From: Mycolicibacterium sp. YH-1
Lineage (GTDB): Bacteria; Actinomycetota; Actinomycetes; Mycobacteriales; Mycobacteriaceae
Reading direction: 5' to 3'
DNA length: 64,000 nt
Assembly: GCF_022557175.1 (NCBI RefSeq)
Contig: NZ_CP092915.1
Location: 3,596,001 to 3,660,000, forward strand
Both the position numbers and the translations under genes were made by a program. The notes below the pieces were generated by a model. That model did no database searches and was not told the DNA's origin. It was given only the letters and a program-made list of their open reading frames with translations. Position 1 is the stretch's first letter; the number at the start of each line of letters is the position of its first letter. Shown here piece by piece: positions 17,707 through 26,837 of this stretch.

Positions 17707-19257
17707 ATGGCCGATGCGAAGGATCCGCAGGGGGTGACGTACCGCCACGCCGAGCGGGGCTACTTCGAGAAACGCCAGCTTCGTCGATACGCAGGTGTCG
17801 GCACGCTCTGGGGCCTGGCGATCGCCACGGTTGTGTCGGGCAACTTCTTCGGGTGGAACTTCGGACTCACCGCCGGAGGGTTCGGCGGAATGCTGGTCGC
17901 GGTGGTCGTCGCATTCGCGCTCTACATGACCCTGACGCTGTGCGTGGCCGAGATGTCATCGGCGATGCCCCACACCGGCGGCGCGTATAGCTTCGGTCGC
18001 TCGGCAATGGGTCCGTGGGGCGGCTTCATCACCGGTGTCGCCGAGACGATCGTCTATGTCGGTGCGTCGGCAACCGTGGTGGTGGGGATCGGCGGGTATG
18101 TCTCCGGAATCGCGGAGTCCACAGTCGGACTGCATCTCCCCCAACCCGTGTGGTGGCTGATCTTCTACGGGATCTTCGTATTGATCAACATCGCCGGTGT
18201 CGAGCAGGCCATGCGGTTCGCGTTGGGGATGGCGCTGGTGTCACTGACAGTCCTGGCCGTGTTCTGGATCGGCGCCATCCCCCATTTCGACCTGCAGAAC
18301 GCGCTCAGCGTCGCGGTCCACCCTGGCGGCAACGCATGGTTCCCGAACGGCATCGAAGGCGTGTTCTTCGCGATTCCCTTCGCTGCGTGGCTGTTTCTGG
18401 CGATCGAGAGCCTTCCTCTGACTGCCGAGGAAGCGAATGTCCCCGGCCGAGCAATCCCCCGCGCCACCATGCTTGGCATGCTCACGCTGACCGTCATGGC
18501 GGTTCTCACCGTCACCCTTAGCGCCGGTACCGCTCCGGGCGCAGCCGTCGTCGGCGAGTCAGCCGAACCGCTCAACGAGGGTTTCACCACCATCTTCGGG
18601 TCGGTCGCAGCTCCCGTTCTGGCGTTGCTCGCTGTGATCGGCCTGATCTCGAGTTTTCACGGCGTCATCTTCGCCTTTGGGCGCAACATCTACTCGCTCT
18701 CACGTGCTGGCTACTACCCGACCGTGCTGTCGGTGACGCACGGCAAGCGGCACACACCGCACGCCGGGTTGATCGCGGGTTCGGTGGTCGGCTATGGGCT
18801 GGCCGCACTGCTGTACTACTTCGGGAGCGGATCAGTGGGCGCCGCACTGCTGTCCATGTCGGTGTTCGGCGCAGTGATTGCCTATGTCATGCAGGCGATC
18901 TCGTTCATCCTGCTGCGTAGGGCGATGCCCAATGTGGAGCGGCCGTTCGTAAGCCGGCTGGGCATGCCTGGCGCCGTCGTGTCGTGCGTCCTTGCTCTCA
19001 TGATGGGCATCGCGCTGTTCTGGAACCCGGCCAACCGCGCGGGAGTGGTCGGCATTGCGATTGCCTATCTGCTGGCGGTCCTGTACTTCGCCCTGGTGGG
19101 TCGCAAGCGCCTAGTCCTCTCGCCTGAAGAGCAGTACGCGATGACACGGGGCCAGGTCGATCATGACGCCGCGCGGGTGGAGCGCGCCTTGCACATCGAT
19201 GGCGACGCCGATCAAGCTGCCGAACCGCGAACCGTGGTCGCAGACCCTCTGCCGTAG
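17707..19257 (+). CDS. APC permease of the ethanolamine-permease type
   Basis: 516-aa, about 12-TM transporter. GTLWGLAIATVVSGNFFGWNFGLTAGGFGGML at the N terminus, EMSSAMPHTGGAYSFGRSAMGPWGGF, and FLAIESLPLTAEEANVPGRAIPRA are characteristic of ethanolamine/amino-acid permeases in the APC superfamily. The hydrophilic C-terminal tail is about 60 aa. Start ATG 17707 follows GAGGAG with good spacing. It is followed after 50 bp by an APH-fold kinase gene and preceded by the PLP lyase-like gene, which makes ethanolamine or a related amino alcohol the most economical substrate (inference). Confidence 0.85.
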   Translation: MADAKDPQGVTYRHAERGYFEKRQLRRYAGVGTLWGLAIATVVSGNFFGWNFGLTAGGFGGMLVAVVVAFALYMTLTLCVAEMSSAMPHTGGAYSFGRSAMGPWGGFITGVAETIVYVGASATVVVGIGGYVSGIAESTVGLHLPQPVWWLIFYGIFVLINIAGVEQAMRFALGMALVSLTVLAVFWIGAIPHFDLQNALSVAVHPGGNAWFPNGIEGVFFAIPFAAWLFLAIESLPLTAEEANVPGRAIPRATMLGMLTLTVMAVLTVTLSAGTAPGAAVVGESAEPLNEGFTTIFGSVAAPVLALLAVIGLISSFHGVIFAFGRNIYSLSRAGYYPTVLSVTHGKRHTPHAGLIAGSVVGYGLAALLYYFGSGSVGAALLSMSVFGAVIAYVMQAISFILLRRAMPNVERPFVSRLGMPGAVVSCVLALMMGIALFWNPANRAGVVGIAIAYLLAVLYFALVGRKRLVLSPEEQYAMTRGQVDHDAARVERALHIDGDADQAAEPRTVVADPLP

Positions 19258-19307
19258 CGACGATGAGTTCGAGAGAAGTTCTACAGTCTCCGAAAGGAAT
19301 GCAGGGA

Positions 19308-20333
19308 ATGAGTGCCACGAACACAGAACCCAGCCAGCAGAGCATCGCTGGCCTGGCTCGCATCGGCGAGGATGTCTTCGCCGAATGCGCACTGACCGCC
19401 TACGAGCTCCCGTCTTCAGCGCACACCCGACTCATCAGCACCTCCGAGAACGCCACGTTCCTGGTTGAGGATGGACGCCCTGTTGGCGTGCTCCGGGTTT
19501 ATCGCCACGACAACCAGAGCGTTGATGCGATCAGATCGGAGCTCGCATGGATCGATGTCCTCCGGAGTGGGGACGTCGTGCGCACGCCTGCGATCCAACG
19601 CACCCGCACCGGCGAGGCATTCCATCTTGTCGAGGCCGGAGGCGTCACCCGGGCTTGTGCGCTGTTCGAGCACGTCGAGGGCACCGAGCCTGTATCCGAC
19701 GACCTGCGAACCTATGCACTCGTAGGCCGCACAGCCGCCCTGCTGCACAGGCACGTCGAGGGTTGGGCTCGGCCATCGTGGTTCACCCGACCTCATTGGG
19801 ATCTTGAAGGCGTCCTCGGGCCGCAGGCAATCTGGGGTCAGTGGGCACATGGCCCGGAGGTCAATCCAGAACGCGCTGCGTTGCTCCGTCGTGCCGAATC
19901 CGAGGTCCGACGCAACCTCGCGACGTACCCGGCCGACTCCCACGGCGGGCTCGTGCACTGTGACTTGCGGGCTGCCAACCTTCTCAAGGGCCCTGACGAT
20001 GAAGTCTGGGTTATCGACTTCGACGACTCCGGATTCAGTTGGTATCTCTGGGATCTGTGCAGTTCGACCACACTCATCGAGCACCTGCCCCACGTCGACC
20101 AGGTCGTCGAAGCCTGGCTGGGCGGATACACCCAGGAGCGGGCGTTGGGCGCCGAGGATCTTGCGGCAATCCCGCACCTCGTCTTTCTCCGACGGCTGCA
20201 CCTGCTGGCCTGGCTCGGCAGCCATCCCGAAGCCGACCTGGCTCATGAGTTGGGCGACTCGTACACGATCGCCACATGCGAGGTTGCAGAGCGATACCTG
20301 TCGGGCGCCTTCCTGGGAAATGTGCGCCCATGA
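19308..20333 (+). CDS. APH/choline-kinase-fold small-molecule kinase
   Basis: 341-aa kinase of the aminoglycoside-phosphotransferase/choline-kinase fold. The catalytic loop HCDLRAAN has Asp219 and Asn224, and VIDFDD (Asp237, Asp239) gives the Mg-binding DFD-type motif. Homologues phosphorylate hydroxyl groups of choline, ethanolamine, hydroxylysine or homoserine. Start ATG 19308 has AAGGA nine bases upstream; other ATGs at 19263 and 19299 are less well placed. Its position after an ethanolamine-type permease and near a phospho-lyase-like PLP enzyme suggests it makes the phosphorylated lyase substrate. An antibiotic-modifying role is less likely in this context. Confidence 0.8.
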   Translation: MSATNTEPSQQSIAGLARIGEDVFAECALTAYELPSSAHTRLISTSENATFLVEDGRPVGVLRVYRHDNQSVDAIRSELAWIDVLRSGDVVRTPAIQRTRTGEAFHLVEAGGVTRACALFEHVEGTEPVSDDLRTYALVGRTAALLHRHVEGWARPSWFTRPHWDLEGVLGPQAIWGQWAHGPEVNPERAALLRRAESEVRRNLATYPADSHGGLVHCDLRAANLLKGPDDEVWVIDFDDSGFSWYLWDLCSSTTLIEHLPHVDQVVEAWLGGYTQERALGAEDLAAIPHLVFLRRLHLLAWLGSHPEADLAHELGDSYTIATCEVAERYLSGAFLGNVRP

Positions 20334-20392
20334 TCCGACCATTTCAGTGACCGATTCGCTAGTGTCGTACAACGGACTCGGGAGGTGCAGCA

Positions 20393-21166
20393 ATGTCAGC
20401 GCGGACATCCACAGCGGACACTGGCGGTAATGACGGTGCTGTTGCGGACCTGGCAGCAGAGGTCAGAGCGGCCATCGGCGACGGCGGCTTGGAGCCCGGC
20501 ACCCGAATCGGTGCCGAGCGTGAACTCGCCGCCCGCTACGGCGTGACACGATGGGTGGTTCGCAAGGCGCTCGAGGAGTTGGAGTCCGAGAGTTTGATTC
20601 TGCGCACACACGGCCGAAATGGCGGCGTCTTCGTGGCGCCGCGCAAGCTGGTGCGCGACCTCGACCACCTCGTTGGGCTACCTGAATACCTACGGGCACA
20701 GGGCCTCGAGACCGGCACGACGGTCTTGGGCACACGCGTGGTGCGCGCAGAAGGTGAGGTCGCCCATGAGCTTCAGGTGACCGACGACGCTCATCTCTAT
20801 GAGATCGAGCGGGCCCGCTTCGCTGCAGGTCTGCCGTTGAGCGTCGAGACTGTGTTCGTCTCCGCCGAGATGTTCCCGGGCCTACTTGATCAGTCCCTCG
20901 TCGGCTCACTCTACGACCTTCTCGAGTCCCGCTACGAGATAAAGCGTGGAATGGCAACGGAAACCATCACTGCTGCGGCTGCCGACGCCAGGCAGGCTGC
21001 CACACTCGAGTTGCCGGTAGGCGCACCGTTGCTCGTCGTGCGACGCACCGCTCTGCTCGAGTCCGGAGAGCCGTTCGAACACAGCTTGGAGTACTACCGA
21101 TTCGACCGCATGTCGATCACGGTCCACACCTCCAGTCCCGCACACGTCAAACGACAGATCCTCTGA
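20393..21166 (+). CDS. GntR-family regulator with UTRA domain (HutC type)
   Basis: 257 aa. The N-terminal winged HTH (ADLAAEVRAAIGDGGLEPGTRIGAERELAARYGVTR, WVVRKALEELESESLI) is at residues ~18-80. The C-terminal UTRA effector domain shows the typical E-I-E-R-A-R-F-A and LLVVRRTALLESGEPFEHSLEYYRFDR sequences. Start ATG 20393 follows GGGAGG. It is encoded 59 bp after the kinase and is the likely regulator of the permease-kinase(-lyase) genes. The small-molecule effector is unknown, but phosphorylated or amine ligands are common for this subfamily. Confidence 0.88.
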   Translation: MSARTSTADTGGNDGAVADLAAEVRAAIGDGGLEPGTRIGAERELAARYGVTRWVVRKALEELESESLILRTHGRNGGVFVAPRKLVRDLDHLVGLPEYLRAQGLETGTTVLGTRVVRAEGEVAHELQVTDDAHLYEIERARFAAGLPLSVETVFVSAEMFPGLLDQSLVGSLYDLLESRYEIKRGMATETITAAAADARQAATLELPVGAPLLVVRRTALLESGEPFEHSLEYYRFDRMSITVHTSSPAHVKRQIL

Positions 21167-21282
21167 GGCTCATATAGCTCGCTGGCGTGATGGTCGGTGA
21201 GCACACTCGTCAGGCATGAAGGCGCGTCGTCTCGGCCGCGCAAAGGCTCGACATCCCAGCGGGTGTCGAGTACACCAATGAC

Positions 21283-21954
21283 ATGCCTCATCCGACCAAT
21301 GACGTCTGGGAAGCACTCTCCACCGCGCGATCGATCCGCCGGTTCACCGACGAACCCGTCGACGCCAAGACACTCGAACGCTGCCTCGAAGCAGCGACGT
21401 GGGCGCCAAACGGGGCGAATGCACAACTTTGGCGCTTCATCGTCCTCGACGCGCCCGAGCAGCGGAGCGCCGTCGCCACAGCAGCAGGGAAGGCGCTCGA
21501 GACCATCGAGACGATTTACGGGATGAGCAGGCTCGCCGACGACGATCAGGGGCGAGCTGCGCGCAACAATCGCGCCACCTACGAATTGCACGATCGCGCC
21601 GGCGAGTACAGCTCAGTCCTGTTCACCGCGTTCAAGACTGGGTTCGCCTCCGAGTACCTACAGGCGGGGTCCATCTACCCGGCGATGCAGAACTTTCATC
21701 TCGCGGCGCGAGCCCAGGGCCTGGGGGCTTGCTTCACGAGCTGGGCGTCCTATGACGGCGAGCAGGTGCTCCGCGAGGCGGTTGGCGTTCCCGACGAGTG
21801 GTTCCTCGCGGGACATGTCGTCGTCGGCTGGCCCCGTGGCCGCCACGGTCCGGTTCGTCGGCGGCCCATCGCAGACGTGGTGTTCCGCAATCGATGGGAC
21901 CCCGAACGAGCCGATATCGTCCATGGCGGAGGCGCCCGTCCTCGACGCAGCTGA
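21283..21954 (+). CDS. Nitroreductase-family FMN oxidoreductase
   Basis: 223-aa protein of the nitroreductase fold. SIRRFTDEPVDAKTLERCLEAATWAPNGANAQLWRFIV is the canonical N-terminal FMN-binding region; YPAMQNFHLAARAQGLGACFTSW is the second conserved block, and HVVVGWPRGR the C-terminal one. Such enzymes reduce nitro groups, quinones or enones with NAD(P)H. Start ATG 21283. It is co-directional with the GntR gene but separated by 116 bp, so it may be independently expressed. The link to the amine cluster is uncertain. Confidence 0.85.
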   Translation: MPHPTNDVWEALSTARSIRRFTDEPVDAKTLERCLEAATWAPNGANAQLWRFIVLDAPEQRSAVATAAGKALETIETIYGMSRLADDDQGRAARNNRATYELHDRAGEYSSVLFTAFKTGFASEYLQAGSIYPAMQNFHLAARAQGLGACFTSWASYDGEQVLREAVGVPDEWFLAGHVVVGWPRGRHGPVRRRPIADVVFRNRWDPERADIVHGGGARPRRS

Positions 21955-21995
21955 CCGGAGGCACCGCGGCCGATCCAAACTGAGGCACTACCGGC

Positions 21996-22961
21996 TTAGT
22001 CGGCCGGCTCCTGTTGGGTGGTGCAGTGGATACCACCGCCGCCGGCCGCGATGCCGTCGATGTTTATCTGCACGACCCGGCGATCCGGGAAGAGCCGCTG
22101 CAGTTCGTGATTGGCCGCGTGATCGGTCTCCGGGTCGCCGAACTCGGCGGCGATCACGGCGCCGTTGCAGACGTAGAAGTTGATGTAGCCGGCGGCGAAG
22201 TCATCCGATTCGTACTCCGGCCGGACACGGCCGGGCGCTTCGAGGACGACGACCTCGAGCGGGCGCCCCTTGGCGTCCGTCGCCGACTTGAGGAGGTCGA
22301 GATGGCGCACCGTCACGTCGTGATCCCACGATTCGGGGTCCGGGTCCAATCCGGCGACGACCACGCCGGGCCGAGCGAAACGCGCATAGAAGTCGGTGTG
22401 GCCGTCGGTGATGTCCCGGCCCGCAATGCCGGGCAGCCAGATGATCTTGTCGAGTCCCAGCAGCGGCCCCAACTCGGCCTCGACATCGGCCTTCGACCAT
22501 CCGGGATTACGGTTGGGGTTGAGGACACAGCTCTCGGTGATCAGCGCGGTACCCTCGCCATCCACCTCGATGCCACCGCCCTCAAGCACGAGATCGGTGG
22601 GCAACGATTCCACGCCCGCGCGAGCGGCGACGAAGTCAGCGACCCCGGCATCGTGATCGAAATCCTCCGAGCGGACCAGCATCGAGACCGGCTCGAACTG
22701 TGCGATCGTCCGCGCAATTGTCGCCAGATTGCGGCGAACCTCGGGAAGTAGCGCCGCACCCCAAATCGTTTCGCTCGCATCGAAAGCCATCCAGGTCCGC
22801 TTGTGCGGATCCCCCTCCTCCGGCATCCGCCAGGTCCGCTGATCTTCGCCGCCGTCACCTCGTGGTGGCTGATCCGACGGCCCGCTGCCACTGCACCCTG
22901 CCGCCAGCAGTGCGCCGGCCGCCGCAACACCCGACAGTAGGATCCTTCGCCTGATCACCAC
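21996..22961 (-). CDS. Exported agmatine-deiminase-family lipoprotein
   Basis: 321-aa member of the agmatine deiminase/peptidylarginine deiminase (PAD_porph) family, which hydrolyses guanidino groups to ureido groups plus ammonia. Catalytic landmarks are EGGGIEVDG, DGHTDFYARF and the nucleophilic Cys in GGGGIHCTTQQEP. Unlike cytosolic agmatine deiminases it has a signal peptide with three arginines and a lipobox (RRRILLSG...ALLAAGC), so it is probably exported, perhaps by Tat, and lipid-anchored. GTG at 22961 is chosen because GAGGAG precedes it; the adjacent GTG at 22958 is equally possible. The true substrate may be extracellular agmatine or peptidyl-arginine. Confidence 0.8.
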   Translation of the reverse strand: MVIRRRILLSGVAAAGALLAAGCSGSGPSDQPPRGDGGEDQRTWRMPEEGDPHKRTWMAFDASETIWGAALLPEVRRNLATIARTIAQFEPVSMLVRSEDFDHDAGVADFVAARAGVESLPTDLVLEGGGIEVDGEGTALITESCVLNPNRNPGWSKADVEAELGPLLGLDKIIWLPGIAGRDITDGHTDFYARFARPGVVVAGLDPDPESWDHDVTVRHLDLLKSATDAKGRPLEVVVLEAPGRVRPEYESDDFAAGYINFYVCNGAVIAAEFGDPETDHAANHELQRLFPDRRVVQINIDGIAAGGGGIHCTTQQEPAD

Positions 22962-23073
22962 GTCGATCTCCTCGCTGTTCCACCGCAAGCGATGCAGCCC
23001 TGACAAATTATGAGGCAGGAAGGCCAACCAATGGCCCGTTAGCGCCCACGCTGCACCCTTGTCGGCCCTGGCC

Positions 23074-23796
23074 TCACGTCAGGTGCCGGGTGAAGAAGCG
23101 GGCCGCGTCGTCCCCCGCGAACTGCGGAACACCGGTGTGCCCGCCCATGTTGGCGTGCAGCGTCTTCTCCTGGGAACCGAAGGCGTCGAACAGGTCCAGT
23201 GCCAGCTGCCGGTCGTTTCCCTCGTCGTCCCACTGCAGCAGGACGTGCAGCGGAATCGTCACCTGGCGGGCCTCGTCGAACATGGACCGGGGCACGAAAC
23301 TCCCGGCAAAGAGGCCGGCGGCCGTGATGCGCGGTTCGACCATGAGCAGCCGGATGCCGATCGCGATCACCCCGCCCGAGTATCCGATCGGACCGCTGAC
23401 CTCGGGCAGTGACAGGAGCGCATCGATGGTCGACTGCCATTCCGGGACCGCCTTCTCGACCAAGGGGATGACAAGCCGGTCGACGATCTCGTCGACCGGC
23501 TCCCCCGCCGCCAGCGCCCGATGCAGATCGGCGCGGGCCCGTTCTGCGTCTGCCGATCGGGGGCGGTCACCGCTCCCAAGGAGCTCGATGGTGGCTGCGG
23601 CGATGCCGTTGGCCGACAGCTGCCGGGCTCGGCCCGCAAGCCGCGGGTACATCCTGCGCAGTCCACCGGGGTGGCCGAGCAGAACCAGCGGAGCCGGTGA
23701 GGATGCCGGCGTCCACAGGATGCCTGGGACACCGCCGAGGGTGAACTCGCGTTCGAGGCTGCCGTCCTCGAGGCGTTGATCAGAAGTGAAGTGCAT
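23074..23796 (-). CDS. Alpha/beta hydrolase (dienelactone-hydrolase-like)
   Basis: 240-aa alpha/beta-hydrolase fold protein. LVLLGHPGG gives the oxyanion-hole HPGG, IGYSGG the nucleophile elbow (Ser), LLQWDDEG the likely acid and GGHTGVPQF the catalytic His. Start ATG at 23796. It is preceded on its own strand by a 219-bp gap to the divergent ICMT-like gene, in which I see no further gene. The substrate is unknown; the family includes carboxymethylenebutenolidases and esterases. Confidence 0.8.
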   Translation of the reverse strand: MHFTSDQRLEDGSLEREFTLGGVPGILWTPASSPAPLVLLGHPGGLRRMYPRLAGRARQLSANGIAAATIELLGSGDRPRSADAERARADLHRALAAGEPVDEIVDRLVIPLVEKAVPEWQSTIDALLSLPEVSGPIGYSGGVIAIGIRLLMVEPRITAAGLFAGSFVPRSMFDEARQVTIPLHVLLQWDDEGNDRQLALDLFDAFGSQEKTLHANMGGHTGVPQFAGDDAARFFTRHLT

Positions 23797-24015
23797 GGTC
23801 GTGCCTTTCGGGAGAGCTCGTTGAACGGCGCTCCCGGACGACCTATCGCCCGACCGTGTCCCCGAGGAGGAGCACCCACGTCGATACGTTCACGGGTACC
23901 ACCTCCTCGTTCACTTGCACGGTCACGGGAAAGTAGCAGCGATCGCCATTGGCTGCCAACCGATTTTTTGGACATGTCGCAGACTGGATTACCCGACCGG
24001 ACGGGAGAACAGTCA

Positions 24016-24528
24016 ATGCGACGACTACCAGCCGCAGTCGGCTCGGCCGTGTTCTTTGTGGTGGCACCGGGCACCGTGGTGGGTCTGCTGCCCTGGCTGA
24101 TCACCGATTGGGACATTCCGACGGCCGGCCCGCTGTGGCGCATCGTTCAGATCGTCGGCGCGCTGCTGATCGTGATCGGGCTGATCCCACCGGTGCATGC
24201 GTTCATCGAGTTCACGAAGGCGGGCGGCACGCCGGCGCCGATCACTCCGACCGAACACCTGGTGGTCACCGGATTCAACCGATGGGTCCGCAACCCGATG
24301 TACGTCGGGCTACTCACGGCCATCGTCGGCCAGGCATTGCTGTTCACCAATGCCTGGCTGCTGCTGTATGCCGCGGCGGGATGGATCGTGACGGCGTCAT
24401 TTGTGCACTGGTACGAAGAACCGACGCTGGTTCGGCAGTACGGCGAACAGTACGAGGAGTATCGCCGCAATGTGCCGGCCTGGATACCACGCCGGCACCC
24501 GTGGACATCGGACGCTGCACCGACATGA
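24016..24528 (+). CDS. Isoprenylcysteine methyltransferase-like membrane protein
   Basis: 170-aa membrane protein of the ICMT/PEMT-like methyltransferase family: four hydrophobic segments (residues ~5-25, 42-62, 99-118, 118-135), then the family signature HLVVTGFNRWVRNPMYVG near residue 80 and HWYEEPTLVRQYGEQYEEYRRNVPAWIPR near the C terminus, which binds SAM. Start ATG 24016 with GGGAG upstream. Bacterial members methylate lipophilic or protein thiol substrates that are mostly undefined. Confidence 0.8.
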   Translation: MRRLPAAVGSAVFFVVAPGTVVGLLPWLITDWDIPTAGPLWRIVQIVGALLIVIGLIPPVHAFIEFTKAGGTPAPITPTEHLVVTGFNRWVRNPMYVGLLTAIVGQALLFTNAWLLLYAAAGWIVTASFVHWYEEPTLVRQYGEQYEEYRRNVPAWIPRRHPWTSDAAPT

Positions 24529-24685
24529 GGCCGCGGAGGTCATCGACGTTTCCGCCGCCCGCGACCGGTTTTAGCCCGACGAACCATCGATCCACCTACG
24601 CTGATCAATGTTGCCTCGGCAACGAGCCGATCGGTGCGTGGGGGTGACAACCGGCCGCGCATGAGCTTCTCCTGGGGAGGCAGAA

Positions 24686-25402
24686 GTGATCTCTGGTCCG
24701 CCGACCGTCCACCGCCTGGTCGTGGCGATTGTCCTAACCGTGGCAGGTCTGTCCGCGGTGGCCCCGACTGGCACCGCACAACCGTGCCCGGACATCGGCG
24801 TTGCGTTCGCGAGAGGCACCGGAGAGCAGCCCGGACTCGGAGCGGTAGGTCAGCGATTCATCGACTCCCTTCGGGCGCAGGCATTCCCTCGCACCGTCGG
24901 CGGGTACGGAGTCAACTATCCCGCCAGCAGCAATTTCACCGACGGTCAGGCGTTCACGATGAACGTCGTCGACGGCGTGCGAGATGAAGCCAACCACGTG
25001 CAGGGCGTGACGTCGGTGTGCCCACAGACCCGGATGATCCTCGGTGGGTACTCGCAGGGAGCCGTCGTCACGGCCTTCGTCACGTCAGGTCTGCCCGCTG
25101 GGCTGGCGGCCGGGTCTGCGCCCTCGATATCGGCCGACGCTGCCGAACACGTCGATGCTGTGGTGCTTTTCGGGACACCGGCGGGCCAATCGGTGGTCAA
25201 GTACGGCGCCCCGGCAGTCGGTGTCGGACCGATGTACACCGCGAAGTCGCTTGAATTCTGCGCCCCCGGTGACAATGTCTGCTCGGGCGATCCAGTGCCC
25301 GGCGTCAACGGCGCGCACGGGCAGTACGCGGTCAACGGGATGGTTGATCAGGCCGCAGCGTTTGCGGTCAGCCGACTGACCCAACCACCGGCACCCATGT
25401 AG
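24686..25402 (+). CDS. Secreted cutinase-family serine esterase
   Basis: 238 aa with an N-terminal signal peptide (hydrophobic residues 10-28, cleavage probably near TGTAQP). Cutinase-family landmarks: CPDIGVAFARGTGE, the nucleophile motif GYSQG, and the Asp/His pair in DNVCSGDP and NGAHGQYAVNG; four cysteines form the usual disulfides. Mycobacterial cutinase-like proteins hydrolyse lipids or polyesters outside the cell. No obvious operon partner: 157 bp upstream and 165 bp downstream are non-coding. Confidence 0.9.
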   Translation: MISGPPTVHRLVVAIVLTVAGLSAVAPTGTAQPCPDIGVAFARGTGEQPGLGAVGQRFIDSLRAQAFPRTVGGYGVNYPASSNFTDGQAFTMNVVDGVRDEANHVQGVTSVCPQTRMILGGYSQGAVVTAFVTSGLPAGLAAGSAPSISADAAEHVDAVVLFGTPAGQSVVKYGAPAVGVGPMYTAKSLEFCAPGDNVCSGDPVPGVNGAHGQYAVNGMVDQAAAFAVSRLTQPPAPM

Positions 25403-25567
25403 TGAGCGCCGCCGGTGGCCGGGTGTGGCCGAGATATCGCCCGGCGCCCACCATTTCGCCAGCGGCGGTCCTCCTCGGCGATCTGTCGCTCGCGCATCGA
25501 TGAGGATTTGAACAATGTCCCGTGTGGCGTCGCGATGAGTTTCGCTCTCCGGTGCAGTCTGATCTGT

Positions 25568-26146
25568 ATGGGCAAACTCATCTATGGCTTCAACGTGTCG
25601 GTGGACGGGTACATCGCCGACGCACAAGGCAACATCGACTGGTCCGACCCGAGCGAGGAACTGCACCAGTACTGGAACGACTTCGAGCGGGACACCGCGC
25701 TGTCGTTCTACGGCCGGCGGCTCTACGAACTGATGTCCGCGTACTGGCCGACCGCCGACAAGGCTCCGGACGCCACCCCTATGATCGTCGACTACGCCCG
25801 CGTCTGGTGCGACATGCCCAAGGTCGTGTTCTCGCGCACCCTGGAGTCCGTCGACTGGAACTCCCGCCTGGAACGCGGCGACCCGGTCGAGGTGGTGACG
25901 AAGCTGAAAGCCGAAACCGACGGCAACCTGGAGGTGGCCGGCGCGACGCTGGCCGCACCGATCGTGCAGGCCGGACTGGTGGATGAGTACCGGATGGTGG
26001 TCGCGCCCACCGCCGTGGGCGGCGGCACCCCGTTCTTCCCGACACTACCGTCATGGATCTCTCTGCGACTGTTGGAGAACCGCACCTTCCCGTGCGGCAC
26101 GGTCCTGCTGCGTTACGAGCCGAAACACGGGAGCGCTACTAGATGA
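25568..26146 (+). CDS. RibD C-terminal/dihydrofolate-reductase-fold protein
   Basis: 192-aa protein with the DHFR-like fold of the RibD C-terminal domain family: KLIYGFNVSVDGYIADAQGNIDW, YGRRLYELMSAYWP, KVVFSRTLESVDWNSRL and VAGATLAAPIVQAGLVDEYRMVVAPTAVGGG. Members are putative NADPH-dependent reductases of unknown substrate, not true DHFR. Start ATG 25568 matches the first strand. Its stop overlaps the start of the next gene (ATGA), so the two are co-translated. Confidence 0.85.
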   Translation: MGKLIYGFNVSVDGYIADAQGNIDWSDPSEELHQYWNDFERDTALSFYGRRLYELMSAYWPTADKAPDATPMIVDYARVWCDMPKVVFSRTLESVDWNSRLERGDPVEVVTKLKAETDGNLEVAGATLAAPIVQAGLVDEYRMVVAPTAVGGGTPFFPTLPSWISLRLLENRTFPCGTVLLRYEPKHGSATR

Positions 26147-26820
26147 CGACCTTCCTGCTGGTCCCCGGCGGCGGTTCCGATCCCTCGTACTGGCGGTTCC
26201 TCGTGGCCGAGTTGGCCCATCGTGGGCACCGCGGCATCGCCGTTGACCTTCCCTGCGAGGACGATTCGGCTGACCTCAACGACTACGCCGATGCCGTCGC
26301 CAGCCAGCACCACAGCGATGACCCGCGGCCTGTCGTCGTCGCCCATTCCTTTGGCGGCTTCACCGGAGCGCTCGCCTGCTCGCGGGTCAATGCGTCTGCA
26401 CTGATCTACGTCTCGGCGATGCTCCCCCGCCCCGGCGAACGTCCGGGCGACTGGTGGAGTGCCACCGGGTGCGACGACGCACAACGCGCCGCCGCCGCGG
26501 TGGGCGGATACGACCCCGACGACATGGACGCAGTGTTCTACAACGGTGTTGACGCCGCGGTGATTGCCGAACAGGTCGAACGCGCTCAGTCAGACACGCC
26601 GTCGCTGAAACCGTGGCCTGCGGCAGCACTCCCCCAGCTCCCGACGAGCTTCGTGCTCTTCCGTGACGACCGTTTCTTCCCGGAGGAGTTCATGCGCGGG
26701 GTCGTCGCCGACCGGCTCGGGATCGAACCCGTGACGACCCCCGGCGGGCACATGGCCATGCTGTCGCATCCGGCCGAGCTTGCCGACCGACTCGTCGCCG
26801 CGGCCGCACCACACGGCTAG
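26143..26820 (+). CDS. Alpha/beta hydrolase
   Basis: 225-aa alpha/beta hydrolase of the salicylate-esterase/EstC-like type: FLLVPGGGSDPSYWRFL at the N terminus (oxyanion loop), VVVAHSFGG with the nucleophile Ser, FRDDRFFP acid region and PGGHMAMLSHPAELADRL with the catalytic His. It overlaps the upstream reductase-fold gene by 4 bp. Convergent with the flavin-reductase gene 17 bp downstream; no terminator-like hairpin is evident in that short gap. Confidence 0.85.
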   Translation: MTTFLLVPGGGSDPSYWRFLVAELAHRGHRGIAVDLPCEDDSADLNDYADAVASQHHSDDPRPVVVAHSFGGFTGALACSRVNASALIYVSAMLPRPGERPGDWWSATGCDDAQRAAAAVGGYDPDDMDAVFYNGVDAAVIAEQVERAQSDTPSLKPWPAAALPQLPTSFVLFRDDRFFPEEFMRGVVADRLGIEPVTTPGGHMAMLSHPAELADRLVAAAAPHG

Positions 26821-26837
26821 GTGATCGCGGGGTTGTC

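Noticed and set aside
21996..22961. Joining the agmatine-deiminase-like gene, nitrilase-type hydrolase and class III PLP enzyme as a putrescine pathway
   Set aside because: The deiminase appears exported, the PLP enzyme looks phospho-lyase-like, and a kinase sits in the cluster; the phospho-lyase model explains more of the genes.
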